Part shown: positions 35,623-43,809 of the stretch, one piece after another
Position numbering within the stretch: the first letter of the stretch is position 1
Layout: each line of letters opens with the position of its first letter
NCBI GenBank assembly: GCA_903970465.1
Contig: CAJCIO010000179.1
Span: 1-64,000, forward strand
Direction: 5' to 3'
Length of the DNA stretch: 64,000 nucleotides
From: Gammaproteobacteria bacterium
GTDB lineage: Bacteria > Pseudomonadota > Gammaproteobacteria > Pseudomonadales > Pseudomonadaceae
Made by a program: the position numbers and the translations under genes
Notes under the pieces: generated by a model
Told to the model about the DNA's origin: nothing
Seen by the model: only the letters and a program-made list of their open reading frames with translations
The model's database searches: none

Positions 35623-36293
35623 ATGTGGAAGAAAGGGCGATCGTAAGTCCTCTAAAGCATCCAGCAAGGGCGCCACTTCAAGATCTGCGCCCGCTTCACA
35701 GGTTGAATATAACGTCGTCTACCAGCAACTGGTGGGCAATGACGATGACATCGTTGGCCAACTCGCCTATTGCCTGTACAAGCAGAGCAAGCAGCAATAT
35801 CTTCAGGAATTCGAACGCCTCAATCAGCGGCGACCTACGGATGTGGAGCTCCGAAATCACGTGGTTTGCGCTGAACTGCCCGCCTTGGGGATGTATCGCG
35901 AAAAAGCCACACGTGTTGTCTCAGAATTGCTGGCTCAGGCTGCCCAGGAAAAGCAAGAAGAGCTGGAGGAGCACTTCAAAGACCGGCTCTGGACATTCAT
36001 CGGCAGACATCAACATGAATCACTTTCCGAGCGGGCATGGCACCTCGTGAAAGGTCTGACGTTCGGGGGGGCCGGCGGTGTTGTCGGCAACTTTTTCACC
36101 ACGGTGGCAGTGCTGTTCATTCTGTTTTTTCGCCGCATCCAGTGTCGAGCGAGACGAGTTCTCCAAAACTGCCAAGGAACGACTCGTTTCAGGATTAGCA
36201 CAGGTTATGGGTGTTGGCGTGAGCATCGATAGACTTGCCGAGTCGGCTGCGGCTACTCCTGCCGCTTTATCTGCATCCGATGGATCAGAATAA
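35623..36293 (+). pseudogene. Membrane-anchored protein gene interrupted by two frameshifts
   Basis: Three frames join into one convincing protein. The start reads MWKKG and then stops after one extra base near GGG at 35635-35637. Removing one G continues as DRKSSKASSKGATSRSAPAS into a long frame (EFERLNQRRPTDVEL, EKQEELEEHFKDRLW). A run of six T at 36125-36130 shifts it again, and removing one T gives LFFAASSVERDEF and an end at ALSASDGSE. The repaired product is about 222 aa with a helical middle and a membrane segment near 155-175. Both defects are +1 in homopolymers, so sequencing error is as likely as decay. No family recognised. Confidence 0.55.
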
Positions 36294-36311
36294 TCCTGTA
36301 GTCGTCTAGGT

Positions 36312-36423
36312 GGCGAATTGCGCGAGGTTGGCGGACCGGGGTACGAACCGGCACCTTCGAAAAGGTCCCCACGCAACTCGCCATAACGCCGAAATGCAGG
36401 CGAAAAAAATGCGCCTGCATTTC
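36312..36423. other. Structured non-coding element with nested inverted repeats
   Basis: The gap 36294-36607 holds no gene. It contains an 11-bp outer stem (36312-36322 with 36372-36382, one G-T pair) enclosing an ACCTT-CGAA-AAGGT hairpin (36353-36366) and a CCGG/CCGG pair (about 36336-36351). A perfect 12-bp hairpin follows, GAAATGCAGGCG at 36391-36402 with its complement at 36412-36423. No T-run follows, so a simple terminator is not obvious. The rest of the gap to 36607 shows nothing I can support. Confidence 0.4.
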
Positions 36424-36607
36424 AGTGTTTGGGCGCTATTGCGCAGTACCTCAGGGCCGCCAAGCCCAGGCCGCTGATGAGCAGCGACGGCCGAGAGGTT
36501 AACTTGCCCATCGCCCGATCACAAGCGCCTGACAGGACGCTGACACAGGGCGCAACATCCAGCGACTTCCCCGCAGCGCCTCTGAACCAGTGCGGCAACA
36601 AGGCGCC

Positions 36608-36742
36608 CTACTTGCGATGCCCCTCGACCTGATGCGAGCCATCGCACTCGGGGCGATCGGGATTATCCGTACAACTCTCCTGATAGCCGAAGTATTTGCA
36701 GCCGGCCAGCAGCAACAGACCGCCCAGAATCAGTGCTTTCAT
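36608..36742 (-). CDS. Small lipoprotein, 44 aa
   Basis: A 44-codon frame begins with ATG right after a strong GGGAGGAG site. It encodes a lipoprotein signal ending in the lipobox LAGC (Cys15), then a short polar tail with two further Cys (SCTDNPDRPECDG) and several His. It lies 12 bases after the His-rich periplasmic protein gene on the same strand, forming an operon. The protein is likely outer-membrane anchored, perhaps with one disulfide. Function unknown. Confidence 0.7.
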   Translation of the reverse strand: MKALILGGLLLLAGCKYFGYQESCTDNPDRPECDGSHQVEGHRK

Positions 36743-36754
36743 AACTCCTCCCAG

Positions 36755-36994
36755 TTAAGCGTTTTTCAGATGTGACTGGGCCTTGCGGGCCTGGTCGGCG
36801 CACTTCTTGAAGTCGCCAGACTTATGGGCTTCCAGCGCTTGCTGATGTTCGTGATGCCCCTCCTTGACGAAGGACTCCTCGGACGCAGACTTGAGCTTGT
36901 CCAGCGCCGCCTCGCACTCATGGTGATCATCTTTGGCCAGCGCAGTACCGCTGAGGAGAAGGGAGAAAATGAACACTGCAGAACACACTCGCAT
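36755..36994 (-). CDS. Small secreted periplasmic protein with His/Lys-rich helices
   Basis: The 79-aa product has a clean signal peptide (VFIFSLLLSGTALA, cut before KDDHHE). A 59-residue helical mature part follows, with HHE and HHEHQQ motifs, two Cys and many Lys. The ATG at 36994 has an AAGGAA site. It is cotranscribed with the 44-aa lipoprotein. The His pairs suggest metal binding, but that is a guess. I do not recognise the family. Confidence 0.7.
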   Translation of the reverse strand: MRVCSAVFIFSLLLSGTALAKDDHHECEAALDKLKSASEESFVKEGHHEHQQALEAHKSGDFKKCADQARKAQSHLKNA

Positions 36995-37090
36995 TTGAAT
37001 TTCCTTTTCAAAAAGACGTTGACGTTTCAAAGCGTAGCCGATGCATCGGCGGGCCTTCCTCCACTCGTCGATTACGACGGCCGCGCGCCA

Positions 37091-38224
37091 TCAACGACGC
37101 AGCTGCCACAACCGCACCACATCCCGCGCCCGCTCGCGCAACAACCGTGGCGCATGAGCACATGCATCCGCCAACGTCATCGGCCCGGAGACGATGGCGA
37201 ACGCGGCATCGATGCCATGCGCGTACAGCGCCTGATAGCCCTCGCCCAGGGTCCCCGCCAGGATTACCACCGGCACGCCTTGGCGCTGAGCGACACGGGC
37301 CACGCCCATAGGGGCCTTGCCGCGCAGCGTCTGGGCGTCGCAGCGGCCTTCGCCGGTGATGACCAGGTCGGCGCCGCAGGTTTTTTCTTCCAGCTCGACC
37401 AACTCAGCGACCACTTCGACACCTGGGCGGAACTCGGCGCCGAGAAATGCTTTGGCCGCGAATCCCATTCCGCCCGCCGCGCCGGTGCCGGGTTCGTCAC
37501 GCAGGTCGTGATCGAGCACTTGGGCGCAGCAGTCGGCGAAGTGCGCCAGGGCGTGATCCAGGGCTTCGATCTGCTGGGGATTGGCGCCCTTCTGGCGACC
37601 GAAGATGAATGACGCGCCGTGGGGCCCGCACAGCGGATTGTCGACGTCGGCGGCGACGGAAAAGTGCAGGGTTTGCAGGCGTGGATCGAAGTGAGTCAGA
37701 TCGAGCCGCGACAGTTGCGACAGTGCCAGGCCTCCGGGGGGCAGTTCACTGCCGGAAAAATCATAGAAACGTACGCCCAGCGCCCGGAGCATGCCGGCGC
37801 CGCCATCGTTGGTGGCGCTTCCACCGATGGTGAGGATGATTTTCTCTGCCCCGGCCTCTACCGCTTCAAGGATCAATTGCCCGGTGCCGTAGGTGCAGCT
37901 GTGGGATGCGTCGCGCTGCTCAAGGGTGAGCAGTTGCAGGCCGCTGGCTTCGGCCATCTCGATGATGGCCGTGCGCGATTCTGGCAGCCAACCCCAGCGG
38001 GCGATGACCTCTGCGCCTAGCGGGCCGCGGACCGAGGCGCTGCGGCGCTCGCCGGGTAATACGGCGAGGATGGCGTCGACTGTGCCTTCGCCGCCGTCGG
38101 CCATGGGGCAAAGGACCAGTTCGGCATCCGGGAATGCGTCGCGCACGCCCTGCGCGATAGCAGCGGCGACGCCTTCAGCGCTGAGGCTGTCTTTGAAGGA
38201 ATCAGGGGCGATGACGATTTTCAT
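37091..38224 (-). CDS. Glycerate kinase (GlxK/GarK type)
   Basis: The 377-aa protein has the class I glycerate 2-kinase signature: MKIVIAPDSFKDSLSA at the start, CPMADGGEGTVDAI near 39-52, LTIGGSATNDGGAGMLRALG in the middle and GEGRCDAQTLRGKAPMGVA near 290. It phosphorylates D-glycerate to 2-phosphoglycerate in the glyoxylate/hydroxypyruvate route. The neighbouring LysR-serine dehydratase pair also handles C3 compounds, but the gene has its own spacing and no glyoxylate genes are adjacent. Confidence 0.93.
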   Translation of the reverse strand: MKIVIAPDSFKDSLSAEGVAAAIAQGVRDAFPDAELVLCPMADGGEGTVDAILAVLPGERRSASVRGPLGAEVIARWGWLPESRTAIIEMAEASGLQLLTLEQRDASHSCTYGTGQLILEAVEAGAEKIILTIGGSATNDGGAGMLRALGVRFYDFSGSELPPGGLALSQLSRLDLTHFDPRLQTLHFSVAADVDNPLCGPHGASFIFGRQKGANPQQIEALDHALAHFADCCAQVLDHDLRDEPGTGAAGGMGFAAKAFLGAEFRPGVEVVAELVELEEKTCGADLVITGEGRCDAQTLRGKAPMGVARVAQRQGVPVVILAGTLGEGYQALYAHGIDAAFAIVSGPMTLADACAHAPRLLRERARDVVRLWQLRR

Positions 38225-38328
38225 TGTGCGCTCCGGGGGTTGTTATTGCAGGAAATGGGTTGGCAGGGACGGCCCCTTGTGAGCAAGCCCCCTCACCACG
38301 GGGTTGAATGTCCCATCGCGAATAGGGA

Positions 38329-39255
38329 TCACAACGTATCCCCCGACCCCACCGCCTGCGTCACCAGCCAATCATGAATCGCCCGCCGCGAGGGGGTGTT
38401 CAACGCGCCTTCTCGGTAGGCCAACACATACTTTTTACGCGCCTTGATCGGCTGGCCGAACGGCACGATCAGCGAGCCCTGTTCCAGCTCGTTGGTGATC
38501 AGCGCGCGACGGGCGATAGCCACGCCCATGCCCAGGCGGGCGGCTTCGATGGTCAGGTGGTTGCGGTTGAAGGTGTGGCCGCGGCGTACGTTGATGCCCT
38601 CGGCGCCAATGGCGGACAGGTAGAACTCCCATTCGGCGTATTCATAGCTGCCGCGCCAGGCGGTGATGTCGTGCAGCAACGGGTAGTGCACCAGCTGGCT
38701 CGGCGCGTCCAGCGGCGGCCTGCCTATGAGCAAGCCGGGCGAGCACACTGGAAAGAGTTCCTCTTCGAGCAGCGGCGTGGTCGTCAACCCGGCATAACTG
38801 CCATCGTTGAGATCAATGGCCAGGTCGAAATCATCGTCACGCAACGAGCCGCTGCTGTCCTCGGCGATGATGCGCAGCTCCACGTCCGGGAAGCGCCGCT
38901 CCAGCGCCGGCAGGCGCGGCATCAGCCACTTGCTCAGGAACGAGGGAATACAACGCAGCTTGAAGATGCCGCCAATGGCGCCGGAATGCAGGAGGCGCAG
39001 TTCGTCATCAATGCGGCTGTGTACTTCGTTGGCGACGACGGCCAGGCGCTGGCCCTGGGCGGTGAGTTCCAACCCGCGGCCGACGCGGTGGAACAGCGCA
39101 AAACCGAGGCGATCTTCCAGTTGTTTCATCTGTTGGCTGATGGCCCCGGGCGTCACGTGCAGTTCGTCAGCGCAGCGGGTAAAGGACAGATGCCGCGCCG
39201 CGCAAGCAAAGACCTGCAACCAGGCATGCATCTGCGCGTTAAGAATCTTGCTCAT
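38329..39255 (-). CDS. LysR-family regulator divergent from L-serine dehydratase
   Basis: The 308-aa protein has a LysR helix-turn-helix (residues 12-70: FACAARHLSFTRCADELHVTPGAISQQMKQLEDRLGFALF split over the motif) and a periplasmic-binding-like effector domain. The GcvA-like features GLLIGRPPLD and GMGVAIARRALI are visible. It is divergent from sdaA with a 114-base shared gap, and a long dyad beside its own start fits autoregulation plus control of sdaA. Effector probably serine or a relative, by position. Confidence 0.9.
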   Translation of the reverse strand: MSKILNAQMHAWLQVFACAARHLSFTRCADELHVTPGAISQQMKQLEDRLGFALFHRVGRGLELTAQGQRLAVVANEVHSRIDDELRLLHSGAIGGIFKLRCIPSFLSKWLMPRLPALERRFPDVELRIIAEDSSGSLRDDDFDLAIDLNDGSYAGLTTTPLLEEELFPVCSPGLLIGRPPLDAPSQLVHYPLLHDITAWRGSYEYAEWEFYLSAIGAEGINVRRGHTFNRNHLTIEAARLGMGVAIARRALITNELEQGSLIVPFGQPIKARKKYVLAYREGALNTPSRRAIHDWLVTQAVGSGDTL

Positions 39256-39270
39256 TGTTGAGCCCCACTA

Positions 39271-39294
39271 AACGATGACATAGGAACTATCGTT
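39271..39294. promoter_or_regulatory. LysR-type dyad in the lysR/sdaA gap
   Basis: AACGAT (39271-39276) and ATCGTT (39289-39294) are inverted with a 12-base spacer, fitting a T-N11/12-A LysR box, 16 bases from the regulator's start codon. A second perfect palindrome, TGGAAGCTTCCA, lies at 39334-39345 just before sdaA. Confidence 0.5.
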
Positions 39295-39369
39295 TGTTTG
39301 CGCATCGGATTCCACCAAAGATAGCCCTAGAGGTGGAAGCTTCCATCACGTGATCATTATGGGTTCATC

Positions 39370-40746
39370 ATGGCTATCAGTGTCTTCGACATGTTCAAAA
39401 TCGGTATCGGCCCGTCCAGTTCGCATACGGTAGGGCCGATGCGGGCGGCGGCGCTGTTTACCGCGCAACTGCGCGAGCGCGGCAAGCTCGGCCTGGTCGA
39501 ACGCGTTGAAGCGCGGCTGTATGGATCGCTGTCGGCCACCGGCATCGGCCATGGCAGCGACCGGGCAACGCTGATGGGATTGATGGGCGAATGGCCCGAT
39601 CAGGTCGACCCCGTTGCCGTGGCGCTGCGTGTCGATGAGGTGATCGCCCGCCAGTGCCTGTTGCTGGGCGCCGAGCATGAAGTGCTCTTCGACTGGCCGC
39701 GTGACATGCGGCTGCTGGAGGAGAGCCTGCCCTATCACCCTAATGGCATGACCCTGCTGGCCTATTTGAAGAATGGCCAGTGCATCGAACAGACCTACTA
39801 TTCAGTCGGTGGCGGTTTCGTCATCGACGCAGCCCAGGCCGCCAGCGGCAAGCTCGACAGCGACACCACCGAACTGCCCTACGACTTCAACTCGGCAGCG
39901 CAGTTGCTCAGGCTGTGCGCGCAGACTGGCATGAGCATCGCCACATTGATGATGGAGAACGAAAAGACCTGGCGCAGCGAGGATGAAATCCGCGCCAAAA
40001 TCGATTTCATATGGCAGGCCATGCGCCGTTGCGTCGAGCAGGGCCTGAATGCCCAAGGCATCTTGCCGGGCGGGCTTAACGTGCGCCGCCGCGCCTGGCG
40101 CCTGCACCAGAGTCTGCAGGAAATTGGCAAGCCGAACGTCATCGGTTCGACGCTCAGCGCCATGGAGTGGGTCAACCTGTTCGCCCTCGCGGTCAACGAA
40201 GAGAACGCCGCTGGCGGGCGCATGGTCACCGCGCCCACCAACGGCGCGGCCGGCATCATCCCGGCGGTGCTGCACTACTACATGAAGTTCAACCCTGAAG
40301 CCTGTGCCGATGACGTGGTGCGGTTTTTCCTGGCGGCCGCTGCGGTAGGTATTCTGTGCAAGAAAAACGCGTCGATATCCGGCGCTGAAGTGGGCTGCCA
40401 GGGCGAGGTCGGCTCGGCCTGCGCCATGGCCGCCGCCGGTCTGGCCGAGGTGCTGGGAGCGACCCCCAAGCAGGTCGAGAATGCCGCGGAAATCGGCCTC
40501 GAACACAACCTCGGTCTGACCTGCGATCCGGTCGGCGGCCTGGTTCAGGTGCCGTGCATCGAGCGCAATGCGATTGCTGCGGTCAAGGCCATCAACGCGG
40601 CGCAGATGGCATTGCGCGGCGATGGCGATCATTTTATTTCGCTTGATCATGCCATCCGTACGATGCGCGATACCGGTGCGGACATGCATGACAAGTACAA
40701 GGAGACCTCGCGGGGGGGATTGGCGGTGAATCTGGTTGAGTGTTGA
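39370..40746 (+). CDS. sdaA: L-serine ammonia-lyase (iron-sulfur dehydratase)
   Basis: The 458-aa protein has the single-chain bacterial form: an N-terminal domain starting SVFDMFKIGIGPSSSHTVGPM and a catalytic domain with the 4Fe-4S cysteines in KKNASISGAEVGCQGEVGSACAM (split) and GLTCDPVGGLVQVPCIERN. It deaminates L-serine to pyruvate. It is divergent from a LysR regulator and monocistronic. Confidence 0.95.
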   Translation: MAISVFDMFKIGIGPSSSHTVGPMRAAALFTAQLRERGKLGLVERVEARLYGSLSATGIGHGSDRATLMGLMGEWPDQVDPVAVALRVDEVIARQCLLLGAEHEVLFDWPRDMRLLEESLPYHPNGMTLLAYLKNGQCIEQTYYSVGGGFVIDAAQAASGKLDSDTTELPYDFNSAAQLLRLCAQTGMSIATLMMENEKTWRSEDEIRAKIDFIWQAMRRCVEQGLNAQGILPGGLNVRRRAWRLHQSLQEIGKPNVIGSTLSAMEWVNLFALAVNEENAAGGRMVTAPTNGAAGIIPAVLHYYMKFNPEACADDVVRFFLAAAAVGILCKKNASISGAEVGCQGEVGSACAMAAAGLAEVLGATPKQVENAAEIGLEHNLGLTCDPVGGLVQVPCIERNAIAAVKAINAAQMALRGDGDHFISLDHAIRTMRDTGADMHDKYKETSRGGLAVNLVEC

Positions 40747-40909
40747 TTTGCGGATTTCGTGATGGGGCTGATGTAGCAACAGGCAATAAAACCAAGGTAG
40801 CGGACACCGGACGCTAAAGGTATAACGGCGAACCCAGCCCGCTTTCGCCGGTCTGAGGTACACCAAGGCCTTTTGCCTGTATTGTGGCGACTTCCCTCAG
40901 GAGATATTC

Positions 40910-41329
40910 ATGCGCATCCCTTTCCGTGTCGTTGGTGGTGTTCTGATTGCTGTGCTGCTCACCCAGATCACGGCGTGCGGTACTCTGTTCTGGCCTGACC
41001 GCCGTGGCCAGATCGAAGGCAAGATCGACCCTCTGGTCGCCGGCCTCGATGCCATCGGCATTCTGTTTTACGTAATCCCCGGGCTGATCGCCTTTGGTGT
41101 CGACTTCGCCACGGGCGCCATCTATCAGGAAGGCGGCAAGACCGCGCAGGTCGCACCGGAAAAACTCCAGCAGGCGATTGGCGCCGATGGCAAGATTGAC
41201 CGGAGCAAGCTGCAAGCCATTCTGCAGACCGAATTGGGCCGCAACCTGCCGCTCGACGACCCACGCCTGATCGAACACCGTGGCAGCGCGCAGCAACTGG
41301 CTGCGTACGGCCTGATTCCTGCCGCCTGA
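40910..41329 (+). CDS. YceK-like lipoprotein
   Basis: The 139-aa protein has a lipoprotein signal with lipobox ITAC (Cys at about residue 23), followed by GTLFWPDRRGQIEGKIDPLVAGLDAIGIL. A hydrophobic stretch (ILFYVIPGLIAFGVDFATGAIY) follows, as in YceK-type proteins, then a helical C-terminus. Pseudomonas homologues are often misnamed polyribonucleotide nucleotidyltransferase, but no PNPase domain exists here. It is followed by the cation transporter with a 12-base gap. Confidence 0.8.
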   Translation: MRIPFRVVGGVLIAVLLTQITACGTLFWPDRRGQIEGKIDPLVAGLDAIGILFYVIPGLIAFGVDFATGAIYQEGGKTAQVAPEKLQQAIGADGKIDRSKLQAILQTELGRNLPLDDPRLIEHRGSAQQLAAYGLIPAA

Positions 41330-41341
41330 TTCGAGCCCTAG

Positions 41342-42253
41342 ATGACCCCGACCGATCGCCACGTCCGCCTGCTGCGTCTCGCCACCCGTGCTTCCCTCAC
41401 GGTGGCGGGCACGCTGATCATCGCCAAGGCCATTGCCTGGTGGCTCAGTGGCTCGGTCAGCCTGCTGGCCGGACTGACCGACTCGGTACTCGACGGCGCG
41501 GCCTCGTTCCTCAACTTGCTGGCCGTGCATTACGCGCTGCGCCCTGCCGATGATGATCACCGCTACGGGCACGGCAAGGCCGAGGCGATGGCGGGCATGG
41601 CGCAGGCGATGTTCGTGGCCTTCAGTGGTGTGGTGATCGCCGTCCAGGCAGTCGAACGACTACGCCACCCCGAGCCGATGGGGCAGGCCGATCTCGGTAT
41701 CGCGGTGATGGTGCTGTCGCTGATCATGACGGCAGGGCTATTAGTGATTCAGCACAAGGTCATCAAGGAAACCGGCTCGACGGCGATCCGCGCCGACTCG
41801 CTTCACTACCGCTCCGACATGATGCTCAACAGCAGTATTCTGGTGGCTCTGGTGCTGTCGCGCTTCGGCTGGGCCCAGCTGGATGCGTGGTTCGGCCTGG
41901 GGATCTCCCTCTACATCCTCTGGAGCGCGGTGCACATCGCGCGAGAAAGCAGCGCCATCCTGATGGACAAAGAGCTGCCGGTGGACGTCAGCGAGCAAAT
42001 GCTGGCGCTGGCGTGCGGTGTGCCGGGAGTGTTAGGCGCCCATGATTTGCGCACGCGGATGTCGGGCAATCATTGGTTCGTGCAATTGCACCTGGAACTG
42101 CCGGGGCAGCTGACCCTGTCGGCTGCCCACGCCTTGTGCGACAAGGCCGAAGCCGCCATCAACGCCGAGTTTCCGCTGGCCGAGGTGCTGGTGCACGCCG
42201 ACCCCAAGGAAACCCAGGCGACCGACGCACAGGGCGCGCCGGTCGCGGTGTGA
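41342..42253 (+). CDS. fieF: Cation-diffusion-facilitator transporter (FieF-like)
   Basis: The 303-aa protein has six membrane helices and CDF metal-site motifs: LTDSVLDGAASFLN in helix 2 (DxxxD), DDDHRYGHGKAEAMAGM after helix 2, and DSLHYRSDMMLN in helix 5 (HxxxD). A cytoplasmic domain (PGVLGAHDLRTRMSGNHWF) closes it. It exports Fe2+ or Zn2+ using the proton gradient. Asp in both helix motifs fits the Fe/Zn FieF group, though the metal is inferred. It probably shares a transcript with the lipoprotein upstream. Confidence 0.88.
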   Translation: MTPTDRHVRLLRLATRASLTVAGTLIIAKAIAWWLSGSVSLLAGLTDSVLDGAASFLNLLAVHYALRPADDDHRYGHGKAEAMAGMAQAMFVAFSGVVIAVQAVERLRHPEPMGQADLGIAVMVLSLIMTAGLLVIQHKVIKETGSTAIRADSLHYRSDMMLNSSILVALVLSRFGWAQLDAWFGLGISLYILWSAVHIARESSAILMDKELPVDVSEQMLALACGVPGVLGAHDLRTRMSGNHWFVQLHLELPGQLTLSAAHALCDKAEAAINAEFPLAEVLVHADPKETQATDAQGAPVAV

Positions 42254-42256
42254 TCG

Positions 42257-43369
42257 TCAGTTGACCTGGTAGCCGCGGCTGGCCAGGCAATTGCCCATGT
42301 TCTGACGGTACACATAAGCCACCGAATCAGCTGGCGCATAGGTCGCGGTGGCTGGGTCGAAGCCACTTTGCTGCGCGGCATAGCGCTGGCAATCGTAACG
42401 ATCCTGCTCCATCTGCGACGGGCTCTGGCCATTGGCCGGATAGAAAGACACGTCGATGCCGCCCGTCTGCGCCGGCTGTGGCTGAGACTCCGGCACGCCT
42501 TGTGGTGGATTGACCACCACGTAATCCTGGCTGTCATCCATGTACTGGTAGTAGGTGCCTGCTGCGAGGAAGAACACCGCGCCGCCGATCCACATGCGGG
42601 TCGCATAGTCAGGCAACTGACGGGTGCGAATACCGTAGGGCGGTGCGACCACTACGTAGCGCGGACCTTGCGGGCGATACCAGTAGCCGCCGGAGTAGAA
42701 GAAATCCTGGCCACGATAAGGCACGCGGTACTGTTGCCCAGGGAAGCGATCAACGGTGTAGCCCGGACGATACTGCGGGCCTGGCCCCCAGCCGTTACCG
42801 CGACCGGGCCCACCAGGCCCACGGCCATCGTTGCCGCGACCCGGGCCGTAGTCGCCCCGTGGCCCCTCGTTGTTGCCGCGGATCGGCGGCTGAGTCTGCC
42901 ATACCACGCCTGGCTTGCCCTGGATGGCCGGGCCATCCTGCCGACCTGGTTGAGGCGCCGGCACCTGGGGACCATGGCTTTGCTGTTGCTGAACACGCTC
43001 GGCCTGGCGCTGATTGAATTCCTGCTGGCGCTGCTGCCATTGGGTCTGCTGTTGTTGCTGTTGCTGACCCCGCTGCTGCTCTTGTTGCTGACCGCGCAGT
43101 TCGCGTTGCTGTTGCTGCACCTGCTGTTGCATCTGTTGCTGCTGGCCACGCTGCTCCTGCTGCTGGTTGCGCTGCTGCTCTTGCACGCGCTGCTGCATCT
43201 GCTGTTGCACCTGCTGACCGCGTTGCTCTTGTTGAGGAGCGCGGTTCTGCCCGCCCCCTTCAGGGCGATTTTGCGGACCACGCTGATCATTGTCGTCGGC
43301 CAAGGTTTGAGCGCTCACGCTCAGGCACAGCAAACCAACGCCAGCCAGGCGCCAGATGGGCGAATTCAT
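42257..43369 (-). CDS. Exported Gln/Arg-rich protein with DUF6515-like C-terminal region
   Basis: The 370-aa protein has a signal peptide (VGLLCLSVSAQTLA cut near residue 24) and a very low-complexity Gln/Arg/Glu tract (about 43-130). A Gly/Pro/Arg-rich segment follows, then a C-terminal part with a hydrophobic span (MWIGGAVFFLAAGTYYQYM) and a DRYDCQRYAAQQSGFDPATA motif seen in many small Pseudomonas envelope proteins. The C-terminal Cys pair (YDC, NCLASRGY) may form a disulfide. The repeat tract probably varies in length among strains. The gene converges with fieF, with their stops a few bases apart. Confidence 0.8.
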   Translation of the reverse strand: MNSPIWRLAGVGLLCLSVSAQTLADDNDQRGPQNRPEGGGQNRAPQQEQRGQQVQQQMQQRVQEQQRNQQQEQRGQQQQMQQQVQQQQRELRGQQQEQQRGQQQQQQQTQWQQRQQEFNQRQAERVQQQQSHGPQVPAPQPGRQDGPAIQGKPGVVWQTQPPIRGNNEGPRGDYGPGRGNDGRGPGGPGRGNGWGPGPQYRPGYTVDRFPGQQYRVPYRGQDFFYSGGYWYRPQGPRYVVVAPPYGIRTRQLPDYATRMWIGGAVFFLAAGTYYQYMDDSQDYVVVNPPQGVPESQPQPAQTGGIDVSFYPANGQSPSQMEQDRYDCQRYAAQQSGFDPATATYAPADSVAYVYRQNMGNCLASRGYQVN

Positions 43370-43496
43370 GGATTCCTCACGGGATAGGGCGGTACAGATA
43401 AGACTGGAAAACAGGCATGCGGTTCGCGCGGCCCGGCCCAGATGGCAAAAATATTATCGGCCGTGTAGCCGCTTTTGATAATGAAATCTGCGCACA

Positions 43497-43524
43497 AAAA
43501 AAGGGAGGCTCGTCAGCCTCCCTT
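43497..43524 (-). terminator. Orphan rho-independent terminator on the minus strand
   Basis: AAGGGAGGCT-CGTC-AGCCTCCCTT (43501-43524) is a perfect 10-bp stem with a four-base loop. On the minus strand it is followed by a run of six T (43497-43502). No recognised minus-strand gene lies upstream of it. The whole 440-base gap 43370-43809 otherwise shows only the promoter area of the Lrp gene and of the Gln-rich protein. Confidence 0.8.
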
Positions 43525-43809
43525 GGGGAACTTCGTCCTGGCGCGACGCTTTTGGCATCGGCTCACCTCACGCCGTCTTCTGGACAGTGTGCAGCCCGGG
43601 GGCCAGCCCGATCCGGTGGGATCGGCGGCCGCAGCCGGCCTGCTTGGGCCTGCTGCTGTGGACTCGTGTCCGGGCAGTGATTCTGTGTATAAGCATAGAG
43701 CGACATGATCGGGACAGGATTGCGAAATGTGCTCGCAAAATCACTGCTTGCGCAATTTTTCGCTGCGGATAGATAATCCCACGCAATCGCCATTAATCAG
43801 GGCCGTGTA

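Noticed and set aside
36020..36376. 118-codon minus-strand frame across the broken membrane gene
   Set aside because: It runs antisense to the repaired gene and through the structured element; no ribosome site or domain.
36312..36382. tRNA-like 3' end on the minus strand (GGTTCG followed by CCGCCA) that could mark an attachment site
   Set aside because: No cloverleaf can be formed, T-loop position 58 is wrong and no 5' half or integrase gene is present.
40910..41329. Annotation as polyribonucleotide nucleotidyltransferase, common for homologues
   Set aside because: The protein is a 139-aa lipoprotein with a lipobox and no PNPase, KH or S1 domain.
43563..43709. 47-codon minus-strand frame before the orphan terminator
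   Set aside because: No ribosome site before its ATG and Pro/Ala/Arg-rich composition typical of chance GC-rich frames; a non-coding RNA is the better guess.
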